Source: JACCWP01 sp963785115
GTDB lineage: Bacteria > Actinomycetota > Actinomycetes > Propionibacteriales > Nocardioidaceae
Reading direction: 5' to 3'
Assembly: GCA_963785115.1 (NCBI GenBank)
Contig: CAWATY010000009.1
Coordinates: forward strand, 1-64,000
Length of the DNA stretch: 64,000 nucleotides
The notes under the pieces are model-generated. The model saw only the letters and a program-made list of their open reading frames with translations, was not told the DNA's origin and searched no databases. Both the position numbers and the translations under genes were made by a program. Shown in pieces: positions 7,403 to 15,847 of this stretch. Positions within the stretch are counted from its first letter, which is position 1; each line of letters starts with the position of its first letter.

Positions 7403-7744
7403 GTGCGTGATCTCGCACCCGATATCCACCGTCAGCGAATGGTCATCGAAGGAACGTGCCGAGAGCCGATCGATGCGGCCTCGATCCGTGACTACCTGGC
7501 CAAGCTGTCGGAGACCATCGATATGACCACCCTCACCGATCCCGTCACCCACAAGTCGCCGATGTACGGCTGGGCGGGATGGATCCACTGGGAGACGTCC
7601 GGCGCGCACTTCTACGCCTGGGAGACGCCGCGACTGTTCTTCAGCGTCGACGTGTACGCCTGCAAGGCGTTCCGCCCCGAGGACGTCGTCGCCTACACGC
7701 GTGAGTTCTTCGACGCCGACGAGGTTGTCTGGAGGGAGTTCTGA
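7403..7744 (+). CDS. S-adenosylmethionine decarboxylase-like protein (SpeH/SpeD fold), altered site
   Basis: The GTG at 7403 has AGAGGGAGG 8 bases upstream and gives 113 aa, the size of small bacterial AdoMet decarboxylases. The core GWIHWETSGAHFYAW, then FFSVDVYACKAF, lines up with the decarboxylase block ESHLTIHTW...VDVFTC. Ser66 falls on the serine that becomes the pyruvoyl group and Cys87 on the catalytic cysteine. The Glu before the Ser is Thr65, and the processing His is replaced by Tyr71, with a one-residue insertion. It may be a decarboxylase with unusual processing or a non-processed SAM-binding relative. The stop overlaps the next ATG (TGATG). A longer start at 7295 lacks a ribosome site. 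Confidence 0.65.
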   Translation: MRDLAPDIHRQRMVIEGTCREPIDAASIRDYLAKLSETIDMTTLTDPVTHKSPMYGWAGWIHWETSGAHFYAWETPRLFFSVDVYACKAFRPEDVVAYTREFFDADEVVWREF

Positions 7745-8496
7745 TGGGAGACCTGCTGCGCCTCGTCTTCGATCCCGCCGGCGAGATGCTGGACCGGGCC
7801 AAGGAGTGCGAGGCAGACATCTTCCTGCAGTGGTACGGCAACACGCGTGCCCAGCTGGAGGAGGAGTACGGGCCGTACGAGCAGAGCTCGGTCTTCGTCG
7901 CGCTCGCCGATGACGACGACGAGGTTGTCGGGACTGTCCGGTTCCTCGTGCACGACGGCGCCGGCCACAAGACCGTCGACGACATCGGCCGGCCACCGTG
8001 GGGGGTCGACGCCATCCGTAGCGCATCGGCCGCCGGCATCGACCTGAGCAACACCTGGGACTGCGCCACGATGGGTGTGCGACCGGGAGCGACAGGGTCC
8101 AGGACCCGGCTCGGGCTGGCGATCTATCACGGCCTGCTGCTCGCGCTGCGCGCCAATGAGATCCGTACCGTGACCGCCATCCTCGACCAGCGGGTGCGCC
8201 GGCTGCTGCAGTCGGTGGGGTTGATGATGCACGCCTTCCCCGGGACGGTGTCTCAGCCGTACCTGGGTTCCGGGGCCAGCACTCCGGTCTGGGCACACGT
8301 CGGGCCGGCGGTCGACCACCAGCGGCGGGTGTTCCCCGACGCCTACCGGTTGGTGACGCTCGGCATCGGTCTCGACGGCATCAGCGTGCCCTCGACGGAC
8401 AGCTTCCGGTGGAGCCCCAAGGTCCCTGCCCTTGCCGGCGCAGCTGCGGGCAGCGACCAGCTGGCCTCAACTGCTGCGATCGGGCACCTCGGGTAG
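7744..8496 (+). CDS. GNAT-fold acyltransferase-like protein related to autoinducer (LuxI-type) synthases
   Basis: This 250-aa protein has no membrane segment. The pattern QSSVFVALADDDDEVVGTVR (about residues 48-67), TWDCATMGVRPG (about 105-116) and a helix GLAIYHGLLLALRANEIRTV, then LDQRVRRLLQSVGL, follows the GNAT layout of acyl-homoserine-lactone and N-acyl amino acid synthases. Those enzymes join an acyl chain to SAM or an amino acid. Sequence identity to classical LuxI is evidently low, so the substrate is open. Translational coupling to a SAM-decarboxylase-like gene suggests that SAM or decarboxylated SAM is the amino donor (inference). The last 30 bp overlap the end of the convergent GGDEF-EAL gene. 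Confidence 0.55.
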   Translation: MGDLLRLVFDPAGEMLDRAKECEADIFLQWYGNTRAQLEEEYGPYEQSSVFVALADDDDEVVGTVRFLVHDGAGHKTVDDIGRPPWGVDAIRSASAAGIDLSNTWDCATMGVRPGATGSRTRLGLAIYHGLLLALRANEIRTVTAILDQRVRRLLQSVGLMMHAFPGTVSQPYLGSGASTPVWAHVGPAVDHQRRVFPDAYRLVTLGIGLDGISVPSTDSFRWSPKVPALAGAAAGSDQLASTAAIGHLG

Positions 8497-10758
8497 CGAT
8501 GCCGGGTGCGTGCTCAGGCCCGCCGACCAGTCATGCACCCATCCCGCGAGCGCGACCATCGGCATCGGCGGTGCCACGTGGTAGCCCTGCAGCATGTCGA
8601 TGTTCATCGCCACCAGCGCGGCCGCGGTCGCGGGGTCCTCGACACCCTCAGCCACCAGGCGCAGGCCCATCGCGTGGGCCATCTGGCGGGTGGTGTCGAC
8701 GATGACGCGGCTGCGGGCGTCGGTGCCCATGGTGGCCACGAACGAGCGGTCCATCTTCAGCTCCTGCACCGGCAGGTCTCGCAGGTACGCCAGTGACGAG
8801 AACCCGGTGCCGTAGTCGTCGATGGCGACCTCGACGTCGTGGTCGCGAAGCTCGAGCATCCGCTCCCGGGCGCGTTCGGGGTCGGACATCACCGAGTCCT
8901 CGGTGATCTCGACGACCAGCCTGCCCGGGGGGAGGCGGTGGCGCTCGATCGCGGTGAACAGCTCGGGCAGCAGGGTCCCGCCCAGCAGCTCGGGCGGGGC
9001 GCAGTTCATCGAGACCCTGAAGTCGAAGCCCTGCTGCGCCCAGCGGGCCGCGTCCCGGACGACCGTGCGCATCACCGCGAGGGACAGCTCGGTCATCAGG
9101 CCGTACCGGCGCGCGTCGGGCAGGAAGGCCAGCGGCGGCAGCAGCCCGTCGGTCGGGTGCTGCCAACGCACCAGTGCCTCGACGGCGACGACCCGCTGGG
9201 TGGCGGCGTCGACCTGCGGTTGGTACCACATCACCAGCTGGCCGGCCCGGATACCGCGGCGCAGCTCCTCCGTGCGGCGGAGCCGGTCGCGGGAGAAGTC
9301 GTCCTGGGCCGGGTCGTAGAGCATCGCGCCGCTGCGGGTCGCCTTGGCCTCGTACATGGCAACGTCCGCGCGACGAAGCAGGTCGGTCGCGTGCGCGTCC
9401 TCGACCTGGCGCACGGTGACGCCGATCGATGCCTGGATCGCCAGCTGAAGACCGTCGATGGGCAGCGGTTCGGCAAGCAGCCCGCAGACCATCTGCCCGG
9501 TCTCGAGCAGGGTCACCGGGTCGTCGTCACGGACGATGATGGCGAACTCGTCACCACCCAGCCGGGCCACCGCCATCCGGGGGCTCAACGTGTCGCGGAG
9601 ACGCTGGGCGACCAGCACCAGCAGCGCGTCACCGGTGGCGTGACCGACGCTGTCATTGATGTCCTTGAAGCCGTCGAGGTCGAGCAACATGAAGCCCAGC
9701 GGCGCCTCGGAGCGCAGCGCGGCATCGATGTCGGACAACACGGCACGACGGTTCGGGAGCCCGGTCAACTCGTCGGTGCGCGACAGCCGAACTGCCTCGG
9801 CCGCGCCGCGGGCCTCGCGCAGGGCGACGGCCATCCGGCCGCCGGCGCAGACCAGCGTGAGGACCGCCACGCCCGTGAAGATCCGGCCGAGCCCGTCGTG
9901 CGGGGCCAGGATGAGGACGCCGAGTGCGACGGCTGCGGCTGCCATCAGCGTCCGCGCCCGTCGGTGCGACGGCAACGGTGCGAAGCCGGCTCGGGGCGGC
10001 AGGCAGGCGGCGGTGACGATCAGCCCGAAGCTGGCACCCCACAGCACGTCCAGGTTGAGGCTTGAGCTGTACGTCATGCTCGACAGCGTCAGCACGAAGC
10101 TCGAGTCGGCAGCCGCGAGCAGGACGAAGCCGATCGCGAGACAGAGCGTGCGCAGCGACCGGTCGCGCTGGTGCAGCAACATCTGGGCGAGCACCAGGGT
10201 CGCCATCGCCAGGTCGATGACCGGGTAGAGCACCGCGAGCAGCAGGGGGATGCCGGTGCGGTCGAAGTTCATCGAGATGGGCGTCACCACGACGACCGCC
10301 GCGGCACACGCGGTGGCGCCACAGATCACGATCGTCTCGAGCCACACCGAGAACGACGGCATCCGCCGGCGCGGTGTCTCGGTGAGCAGGAAGGCCGCCA
10401 TCCCGAGGTAGGAGGACAGGAACAGGATCTCGCTGGGGGACGGGAAGCTGACGGTGGAGATGGTCTCCTGAGCGTTGACGGTGGCAGAGCCCGCCGACCA
10501 GAGCACGACACCGGCGGTCAGCAGCAGCAGCGGACCGCGCCGGGCGCGGTCGACCACGGAGGTCCGTACCAGGCGCGCCAGCAGGAAGCAGAAGAACAGC
10601 GCAATGACGATCACCAGGGCGATCGCAACAGCGTCCTCGTCCACGAGGCGCGGAAGCACCAGTCCGTACCCGATCCAGAGGACGCCTAGCCAGACGAAAG
10701 GCCCGAGCAGGTACAAGGTGCGCGCACGGCCAGGTGCGGCCGTCGGCCCAGCAACCAC
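8467..10758 (-). CDS. Membrane GGDEF-EAL cyclic-di-GMP protein
   Basis: The GTG at 10758 is preferred because GGAGGT stands 4 bases upstream; a GTG at 10764 overlaps that site. The 763-aa protein has 8-10 membrane helices over residues 15-310, a GGDEF domain (about 325-490) and an EAL domain (about 505-745). The cyclase site ARLGGDEFAII is intact, and so are the phosphodiesterase residues (EALVRW, the Asn of MNCAPPE, EITED, IDDYGTGFSS, the Lys of LKMDRSF, AEGVED). It could both make and break cyclic-di-GMP, with the integral-membrane part as a sensor of unknown ligand. It is convergent with the acyltransferase-like gene and overlaps it by 30 bp. Confidence 0.93.
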   Translation of the reverse strand: MVAGPTAAPGRARTLYLLGPFVWLGVLWIGYGLVLPRLVDEDAVAIALVIVIALFFCFLLARLVRTSVVDRARRGPLLLLTAGVVLWSAGSATVNAQETISTVSFPSPSEILFLSSYLGMAAFLLTETPRRRMPSFSVWLETIVICGATACAAAVVVVTPISMNFDRTGIPLLLAVLYPVIDLAMATLVLAQMLLHQRDRSLRTLCLAIGFVLLAAADSSFVLTLSSMTYSSSLNLDVLWGASFGLIVTAACLPPRAGFAPLPSHRRARTLMAAAAVALGVLILAPHDGLGRIFTGVAVLTLVCAGGRMAVALREARGAAEAVRLSRTDELTGLPNRRAVLSDIDAALRSEAPLGFMLLDLDGFKDINDSVGHATGDALLVLVAQRLRDTLSPRMAVARLGGDEFAIIVRDDDPVTLLETGQMVCGLLAEPLPIDGLQLAIQASIGVTVRQVEDAHATDLLRRADVAMYEAKATRSGAMLYDPAQDDFSRDRLRRTEELRRGIRAGQLVMWYQPQVDAATQRVVAVEALVRWQHPTDGLLPPLAFLPDARRYGLMTELSLAVMRTVVRDAARWAQQGFDFRVSMNCAPPELLGGTLLPELFTAIERHRLPPGRLVVEITEDSVMSDPERARERMLELRDHDVEVAIDDYGTGFSSLAYLRDLPVQELKMDRSFVATMGTDARSRVIVDTTRQMAHAMGLRLVAEGVEDPATAAALVAMNIDMLQGYHVAPPMPMVALAGWVHDWSAGLSTHPASLPEVPDRSS

Positions 10759-10973
10759 GCCCACCTCCGTCGCTTACCCGTATCCCCACGACCCAGCATG
10801 GTGCCGCCGACCGCCGCGTGTCTCGTCCGTGGTCGGGCAGACCCCATGAATGGGTTGCCCACATTGGCTGGTTGGTGGAGGGAATGGGCCGTTCAGACGG
10901 CTGACAGAACCCCCGACACCTGCCCGACGGGCCTCAGACGGTGCTGAGTGGGTGCTGAGTGGGTGAGCGCAGG

Positions 10974-13748
10974 TCAGGGACAGCTCGACAGGGTGTCGGC
11001 CCGGTCTCCGCGGCAGCGGTCCCGAGCGGTGCCACCGTCGCCCGTGTCGTTGCGTCGGGTGCCGTCGAGCACGTCGATCACGTCGCGGCCGTCGCCGCCC
11101 CGCAGCGTGTCGCCGCCCCGGCCGCCGCGCAGCAGGTCGTCGCCGGCGCCGCCTACCAGGACGTCGTTGCCCGCGTTGCCCGCGATGATGTCGAGCCCGT
11201 CGTTGCCGTCCAGCCGATCGGCGCCGAAACCGCCGTGCACGATGTCGCTGCCGCGGCCCGCCACGATGACGTCGTCGCCGCCGCGGCCGCAGATCACGTC
11301 CGAGCGCCGGGTGCCGCGCAGCACGTCGTCGCCTGGGCTGCCCACGATCGTGCACGCGGGCACCGACCCGAAGAGCAGGGTCAGGCCGGGCTCGGGCGCG
11401 GCCGCCGTCGCTGCCTGGCGACCGTTGCCCGGCAGCTGGGCGGGGCTGACCACGTCGAGCACAGCGTCCCCGTCGAGGTCGGCCAGCTCGACGTCCGTCA
11501 CCCGCGGCCGCATGCCGTACCGAGTCTGGCGCTGGTCGAACGTGCCGTCGCCGAAGCCGTAGTGGACGGCCAGGTCGCTGCCGCTCTCGTTGGCCACCAC
11601 GACGTCGTCGATGGCGTCGCCGTCAATGTCGCCGACCGCGATCCCAACCGCGTTGCGGTAGCCGGAGATCCCCTCGCCCCGGAGCCGCCGCAGCGTCGGG
11701 AACGCGCCGGAGCCGTCGCCGTACGCGGCGACGATCCCCTCGTCGAAGGACAGCGACGCCAGGTCGAGGTTGCCGTCCCTGTCCAGGTCCCGGACGACGA
11801 ACTCCCGCTGGGCGGAGCCGGTGGTGGTGTACACCGGGTCCGCGAAGGTCCCGTCGCCGTTGCCCAGTGCGACGGCGAGGTCGCCGGTCTGGTCCTGCGG
11901 TGCACCCCCGCCCACCAGGTCGGGCACGCCGTCGCCGTTGATGTCGGCGACCTGCGCCTGCGAGGTGAAGACGGCGAGCTGGGCGATGGTCTGGTCCGGC
12001 GAGAAGGTGCCGTCGCCGTTGTTGAGGCTGACGGACACGTCGTCCTCGTTCCCGCCCGGGCAGCCGAAGGCCTCGTTGCCCACCACCTGGTCGAGATCGC
12101 CGTCGTCGTCGGCGTCGCCGAGGGTCAGGTGGTCACTGCACGTCTCCGATGGGTGGCTGGTCGGGGCGGCGAACGTGCCGTCGCCGTCATTCAGGGCGGT
12201 GAACACGGTGCCCTGGTCGCGTCCCGCCAACCAGGACACGTCGACGTCCTCGTCGCCGTCGAGGTCGCCGGCGACCAGCGATCGCGGGTCTTCCCCACCG
12301 GCGTCGAGGCTCTCGTCACCGGTCAGGCCTCCGTCACCGTCGTTGGTGAGGACGCGGATGGACGGCCCGTCGATGCCGCCGTCCAGTGCGGCGAGAACGT
12401 CCACGTCGGTGTCGTCGTCGAGGTCGCCGGTCGCCACGTCGACCGACGGCGAGAACAGCTGGCCCGCGTCGGGTGCGCCGAAGCTGCCGTCCGGGCGCTG
12501 CAGGTGGGTGACGCCCGTGGCCATGTCCCGTGCGGCCACGAGCAGGTCGGGTCGCCCGTCCCCCTGGAGGTCGGCGACATCGATGCCCAGCGGGTCGCTG
12601 CCGGTCACGAACGGCTCCACCGCAGCGAAGGTCCCGTTGCCGTTGTTGCGCTGCACCATTCCGGTGCCGCGGATACCGCCTCCGCCGCCGACACCGACCA
12701 GGTCGACGTCGTCGTCGTCGTCCACGTCCACGGCGCGCAGGCGGATCACGAACGACTCGTAAGTGTCGGCGACAAACTCTCCGCCGCCGTCGTTGAGCAG
12801 CACCGCGTGCTCGAAGCCGGCGAATGCGGCGGCAGCGAGGTCGGTGTCGCCGTCGTCGTCGAAGTCGCCGGGCTCCAGCGACACGCCCTGCACGCCCCCG
12901 TTCGTCTCGAGGTCGAAGACCTGCGGGTCCGGGTCCGGGAGGAAGGTGCTGTCGCCGTCCTGCTCCAGGACCTGCAGTTCGGGGTCGTTGGTCTCGTTGT
13001 TCGCCCGCACCACGGCGAGGTCGGTGGACGAGTCGCCGGTGATGTCGTCGATGACGACGTCGCCGGGCCGTTCCCCGACCTGAACGGTCTCCTCGGCGGC
13101 GAAGGTGCCGTCGCCGGTGTTGCGCAGGACGCTCAGCGTGTCGCCCCAGTAGTTGGCGAGCACGAGGTCCACGTCGGCGTCGGCGTCGACGTCGCCGGCC
13201 GAGATCGACTCCGGTCCGTCGCCGCCGGCGGTCGTGGTGTGAGTCAGGACGCCTGCCCCGTCGTTGAGGTACAAGTCGACGACGTCGTTGTCGAACCCGT
13301 CGCCGCGGGACGACACCGCGAGGTCCCGGTCGCCGTCGCCGTCGAGGTCCGCGTCCACGATGTCGGTCGACTGGGTGCCGGTCGGGTAGCTGCGCGGGGG
13401 CCCGAGGGTGCCGTCGCCGAGGTTGGTCGTCACGGAGATCGAGTTCTCGAAGCCCTCCTCGCCGAAGTCGGCGAAGTCGTCGCGCGCCCACACCGCATCC
13501 GGCCGGCGGTCGCCGTCGAGGTCGGTCGCGGCGACGGCGACGGGGAAGCGGCCCACGTCATAGCCGACCCAGGTGTCGTACCGGGTGGCGTCGCCCGGGC
13601 GGGAGGCGCTGCTCGGCGCCGCCGCGGCGACCGTGGCGAGCAGCAGGGCCGCGGTGAGCAGGGCGGTGGTGCGGAGCGCACGAGCAGACACACGAGCAGA
13701 CACACGAGCAGACACACGAGCGAAACGAGCAGACACACGAGCAGACAT
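10974..13748 (-). CDS. Secreted VCBS/FG-GAP repeat protein with C-terminal RTX calcium repeats
   Basis: This 924-aa acidic secreted protein has a signal peptide (hydrophobic part LLTAALLLATVAAAAPSSA) after an odd leader built from a repeated V-S-A-R unit. Residues about 55-780 hold many D-x-D-G-D-x-x-D-L repeats (ADLDGDGDRDLAV, GDIDGDAIDDVVV) alternating with NxGDGTF strands: FG-GAP/VCBS repeats that fold as an integrin-like propeller and bind Ca2+. Residues about 795-890 hold RTX nonapeptides (GGAGDDLLRGG, GGRGGDTLRGG). Such proteins serve in surface adhesion or as scaffolds; no catalytic domain is seen. The first codons overlap a 12-bp tandem repeat. The gene stands alone. Confidence 0.9.
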   Translation of the reverse strand: MSARVSARFARVSARVSARVSARALRTTALLTAALLLATVAAAAPSSASRPGDATRYDTWVGYDVGRFPVAVAATDLDGDRRPDAVWARDDFADFGEEGFENSISVTTNLGDGTLGPPRSYPTGTQSTDIVDADLDGDGDRDLAVSSRGDGFDNDVVDLYLNDGAGVLTHTTTAGGDGPESISAGDVDADADVDLVLANYWGDTLSVLRNTGDGTFAAEETVQVGERPGDVVIDDITGDSSTDLAVVRANNETNDPELQVLEQDGDSTFLPDPDPQVFDLETNGGVQGVSLEPGDFDDDGDTDLAAAAFAGFEHAVLLNDGGGEFVADTYESFVIRLRAVDVDDDDDVDLVGVGGGGGIRGTGMVQRNNGNGTFAAVEPFVTGSDPLGIDVADLQGDGRPDLLVAARDMATGVTHLQRPDGSFGAPDAGQLFSPSVDVATGDLDDDTDVDVLAALDGGIDGPSIRVLTNDGDGGLTGDESLDAGGEDPRSLVAGDLDGDEDVDVSWLAGRDQGTVFTALNDGDGTFAAPTSHPSETCSDHLTLGDADDDGDLDQVVGNEAFGCPGGNEDDVSVSLNNGDGTFSPDQTIAQLAVFTSQAQVADINGDGVPDLVGGGAPQDQTGDLAVALGNGDGTFADPVYTTTGSAQREFVVRDLDRDGNLDLASLSFDEGIVAAYGDGSGAFPTLRRLRGEGISGYRNAVGIAVGDIDGDAIDDVVVANESGSDLAVHYGFGDGTFDQRQTRYGMRPRVTDVELADLDGDAVLDVVSPAQLPGNGRQAATAAAPEPGLTLLFGSVPACTIVGSPGDDVLRGTRRSDVICGRGGDDVIVAGRGSDIVHGGFGADRLDGNDGLDIIAGNAGNDVLVGGAGDDLLRGGRGGDTLRGGDGRDVIDVLDGTRRNDTGDGGTARDRCRGDRADTLSSCP

Positions 13749-13749
13749 C
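13681..13749 (+). repeat. 12-bp minisatellite CGAGCAGACACA at the start of the VCBS gene
   Basis: There are five 12-bp units and one shortened 9-bp unit (13717-13725). They cover the first 23 codons of the VCBS gene on the minus strand and even its start codon. The repeats encode S-A-R-V steps ahead of the signal peptide, so a change of copy number would keep the frame and only lengthen the leader. Confidence 0.9.
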
Positions 13750-13922
13750 GAAACCCCCGAGAGACCTGGAAGAGCAAACGCTAGGTGTGGGTGAGGGACC
13801 AGGGCGGCGAAATCGACCGAACCTGCCCGAAGGGGCAGGTACGGGTCGACACCTGAAGAGTCACGTAGCCGGTGGGCAGTCGGCTATCGGACGGTGGTCG
13901 TAGCACGCGTAGCCTCGCCGTC

Positions 13923-15107
13923 ATGTCGCCGTCGCTCGCGGACGTGGTCGGTGTGCTCGACGCCTGGTACCCGCCCACCTGGGCGGACTCCTGGGACGCG
14001 GTGGGCACCGTCTGCGGCGACCCCGCCGACCCGGTGCACCGGGTGCTGCTCGCGGTCGATCCGGTCGCTGCCGTCGTCCACGAGGCGATCGCAAATGAGG
14101 CCGACCTGCTCGTCGTCCACCACCCGCTGTTGCTTCGCGCGGTGCACTCGGTCGCCGCCACGACGCCCAAGGGACGGCTGGTGCACACGTTGGTGCGACA
14201 CGGCATCGGGCTGCACGTCTGCCACACCAACGCCGACTCGCCTCCGGGCGGCGTCAGCGAGGCGCTGGCCCTCGCGCTCGGTCTGACCGAGCTCAGCCCG
14301 CTGCAGTCCGACCCCGCGGACCCGCTGGACAAGGTCGTGGTTTTCGTCCCGCACGACTCTGTGGAGCAGGTGACCGATGCGCTGTCGGCGGCCGGCGCCG
14401 GCGCCATCGGCGACTACGAGCGGTGCACCTTCGTGTCCACGGGCACCGGCTCGTTTCGACCGCTCGAGGGTGCCAACCCGACGATCGGCAGCGTCGGCGA
14501 GCTGGAGCGGGTGCCCGAGACCAGGCTGGAGATGGTGCTGCCGCGATCGCGGCGCGCACCCGTCGTCGAGGCGCTGCGGACCGCTCATCCCTACGAGGAG
14601 CCCGCGTTCGACCTGATGGAGCAGGCTGAGCTGCCGGGCCCGCGGGGCAGCGGTCGGATCGGGCGACTTGCCGAGCCGGTACGCCTGGCCGACTTCGCCC
14701 GGCACGTGGCCGAGGCGCTGCCGGCGAACAACAGCGTCGCCCGGGTGGCCGGTGACCCCGAGCGCACCGTGTCGTCGGTCGCGGTGTGCGGGGGCGCCGG
14801 CGACTTCTTGCTGGACCGCGCGCGGGAGGTGGGTGCGGACGTGTACGTGACCTCCGACCTGCGGCACCACCCGGCTTCGGAGCTGCGTGAGCACGCAGCG
14901 GCGGGCGGCGAGGCCCCGGCGTTGATCGATGTGCCACATGCCGCTGCGGAGTGGACGTGGCTGCCGGTGCTGGCCCGTCGGCTCGCCGCCGCGCTGCCGA
15001 CTACGGTGGAGGTCCGCGTGTCCGAGGTCATGACCGACCCCTGGACCGACCACCTGCCGATGACCGGGCGACCGACCGCCCCGACCGGCGAAGGGAGCTC
15101 ACGCTGA
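13923..15107 (+). CDS. Nif3-like dinuclear metal-centre protein (NGG1p-interacting factor 3 family)
   Basis: This 394-aa Nif3 family protein, annotated in many genomes as GTP cyclohydrolase I type 2 homologue, forms hexameric rings around a two-metal site. The metal-binding blocks are DLLVVHHPLLLRAVHS near residue 60 and HVCHTNADSPPGG near 100, with VPHAAAEW near the end. A middle insert (about 125-230) containing RTAHPYEEPAFDL is the usual trimerisation domain. The ATG at 13923 fits the family start. It overlaps the next gene and belongs to a conserved actinobacterial trio: Nif3, zinc ribbon, RNase H-phosphatase. The true biochemical role of the family is unsettled. Confidence 0.92.
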   Translation: MSPSLADVVGVLDAWYPPTWADSWDAVGTVCGDPADPVHRVLLAVDPVAAVVHEAIANEADLLVVHHPLLLRAVHSVAATTPKGRLVHTLVRHGIGLHVCHTNADSPPGGVSEALALALGLTELSPLQSDPADPLDKVVVFVPHDSVEQVTDALSAAGAGAIGDYERCTFVSTGTGSFRPLEGANPTIGSVGELERVPETRLEMVLPRSRRAPVVEALRTAHPYEEPAFDLMEQAELPGPRGSGRIGRLAEPVRLADFARHVAEALPANNSVARVAGDPERTVSSVAVCGGAGDFLLDRAREVGADVYVTSDLRHHPASELREHAAAGGEAPALIDVPHAAAEWTWLPVLARRLAAALPTTVEVRVSEVMTDPWTDHLPMTGRPTAPTGEGSSR

Positions 15108-15847
15108 GAGCCGATCCCAACGCCCAGGCCGTCCTGCTCGACGTCCAGGCGCACGACAGCCAGTTGGACCGTCTGACGCACCGTCGCCAGAACCTGCCCG
15201 AGTCCCAGCGGCTGACCGAGCTCGGCGAGCAGCGCTCCGAGGTGGCGTCGCGGCTCGCGGTGCAGCGCACCGAGGTCGACGACATGGCCGCCGAGATACG
15301 CAAGGCCGAGGCCGACGTCGCCCAAGTCCGTACCCGGCGCGAGCGCGACCAGCAGCGCCTCGACACCGGCGCCGTCACCTCCGCCAAGGACCTGGAGGGC
15401 CTGCAGCACGAGATCACCAGCCTGGACCGTCGGATCGGCGACCTCGAGGACGCCGAGCTGGCGGTGATGGAGCGGCTTGAGTCCGCGCAGGCCGAGCAGC
15501 AGCGCGCGGAGGCCGAGCTGGCTGCTCTCGACGACGAGCTGGCCGCGACCGCCGCGACCCGGGACGCTGCGCTGCGCGACATCGAGACCGAGGCCGCGCA
15601 GCTGCAGGCCGAGCGGGACAAGGCCGCGGGCACGCTGCCGGGAGACCTGCTCGCGCTGTACGACAAGGTGCGCGGCCAGCACGGCGGAGTCGGCGCCGCT
15701 GCGATGCGCCAGCGCCGCTGCGAGGGATGCCGCCTCGAGCTCAACGCCGCGGACGTCCGCGAGATCGCGACCACCCCCCACGACGAGGTGCTGCGCTGCC
15801 CGGAGTGCCAACGGCTGCTCGTCCGGACGGCCGAGTCCGGGCTGTGA
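15104..15847 (+). CDS. Coiled-coil zinc-ribbon protein (C4 type), probable CTG start
   Basis: Family members begin with a short M-x-A-D-P-x-x-Q phrase. Here the matching RADPNAQAVLLDVQ is preceded by CTG at 15104, with GAAGGGAG just 6 bases upstream and no ATG, GTG or TTG in frame nearby. A CTG start giving 247 aa is therefore proposed. Residues about 15-185 are a long antiparallel coiled coil, and the C-terminus has a zinc ribbon (C-E-G-C near 206, C-P-E-C near 232). The family is conserved in actinobacteria beside Nif3 and RNase H and is thought to bind nucleic acid or act as an adaptor; no enzyme activity is known. The CTG overlaps the upstream TGA. Confidence 0.85.
   Translation: MRADPNAQAVLLDVQAHDSQLDRLTHRRQNLPESQRLTELGEQRSEVASRLAVQRTEVDDMAAEIRKAEADVAQVRTRRERDQQRLDTGAVTSAKDLEGLQHEITSLDRRIGDLEDAELAVMERLESAQAEQQRAEAELAALDDELAATAATRDAALRDIETEAAQLQAERDKAAGTLPGDLLALYDKVRGQHGGVGAAAMRQRRCEGCRLELNAADVREIATTPHDEVLRCPECQRLLVRTAESGL

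Noticed and set aside
10959..13784. A 941-codon plus-strand opening opposite the VCBS gene
   Set aside because: It mirrors the Asp/Gly repeats of the real gene as Val/Ala/Arg-rich text; no domain or ribosome site.
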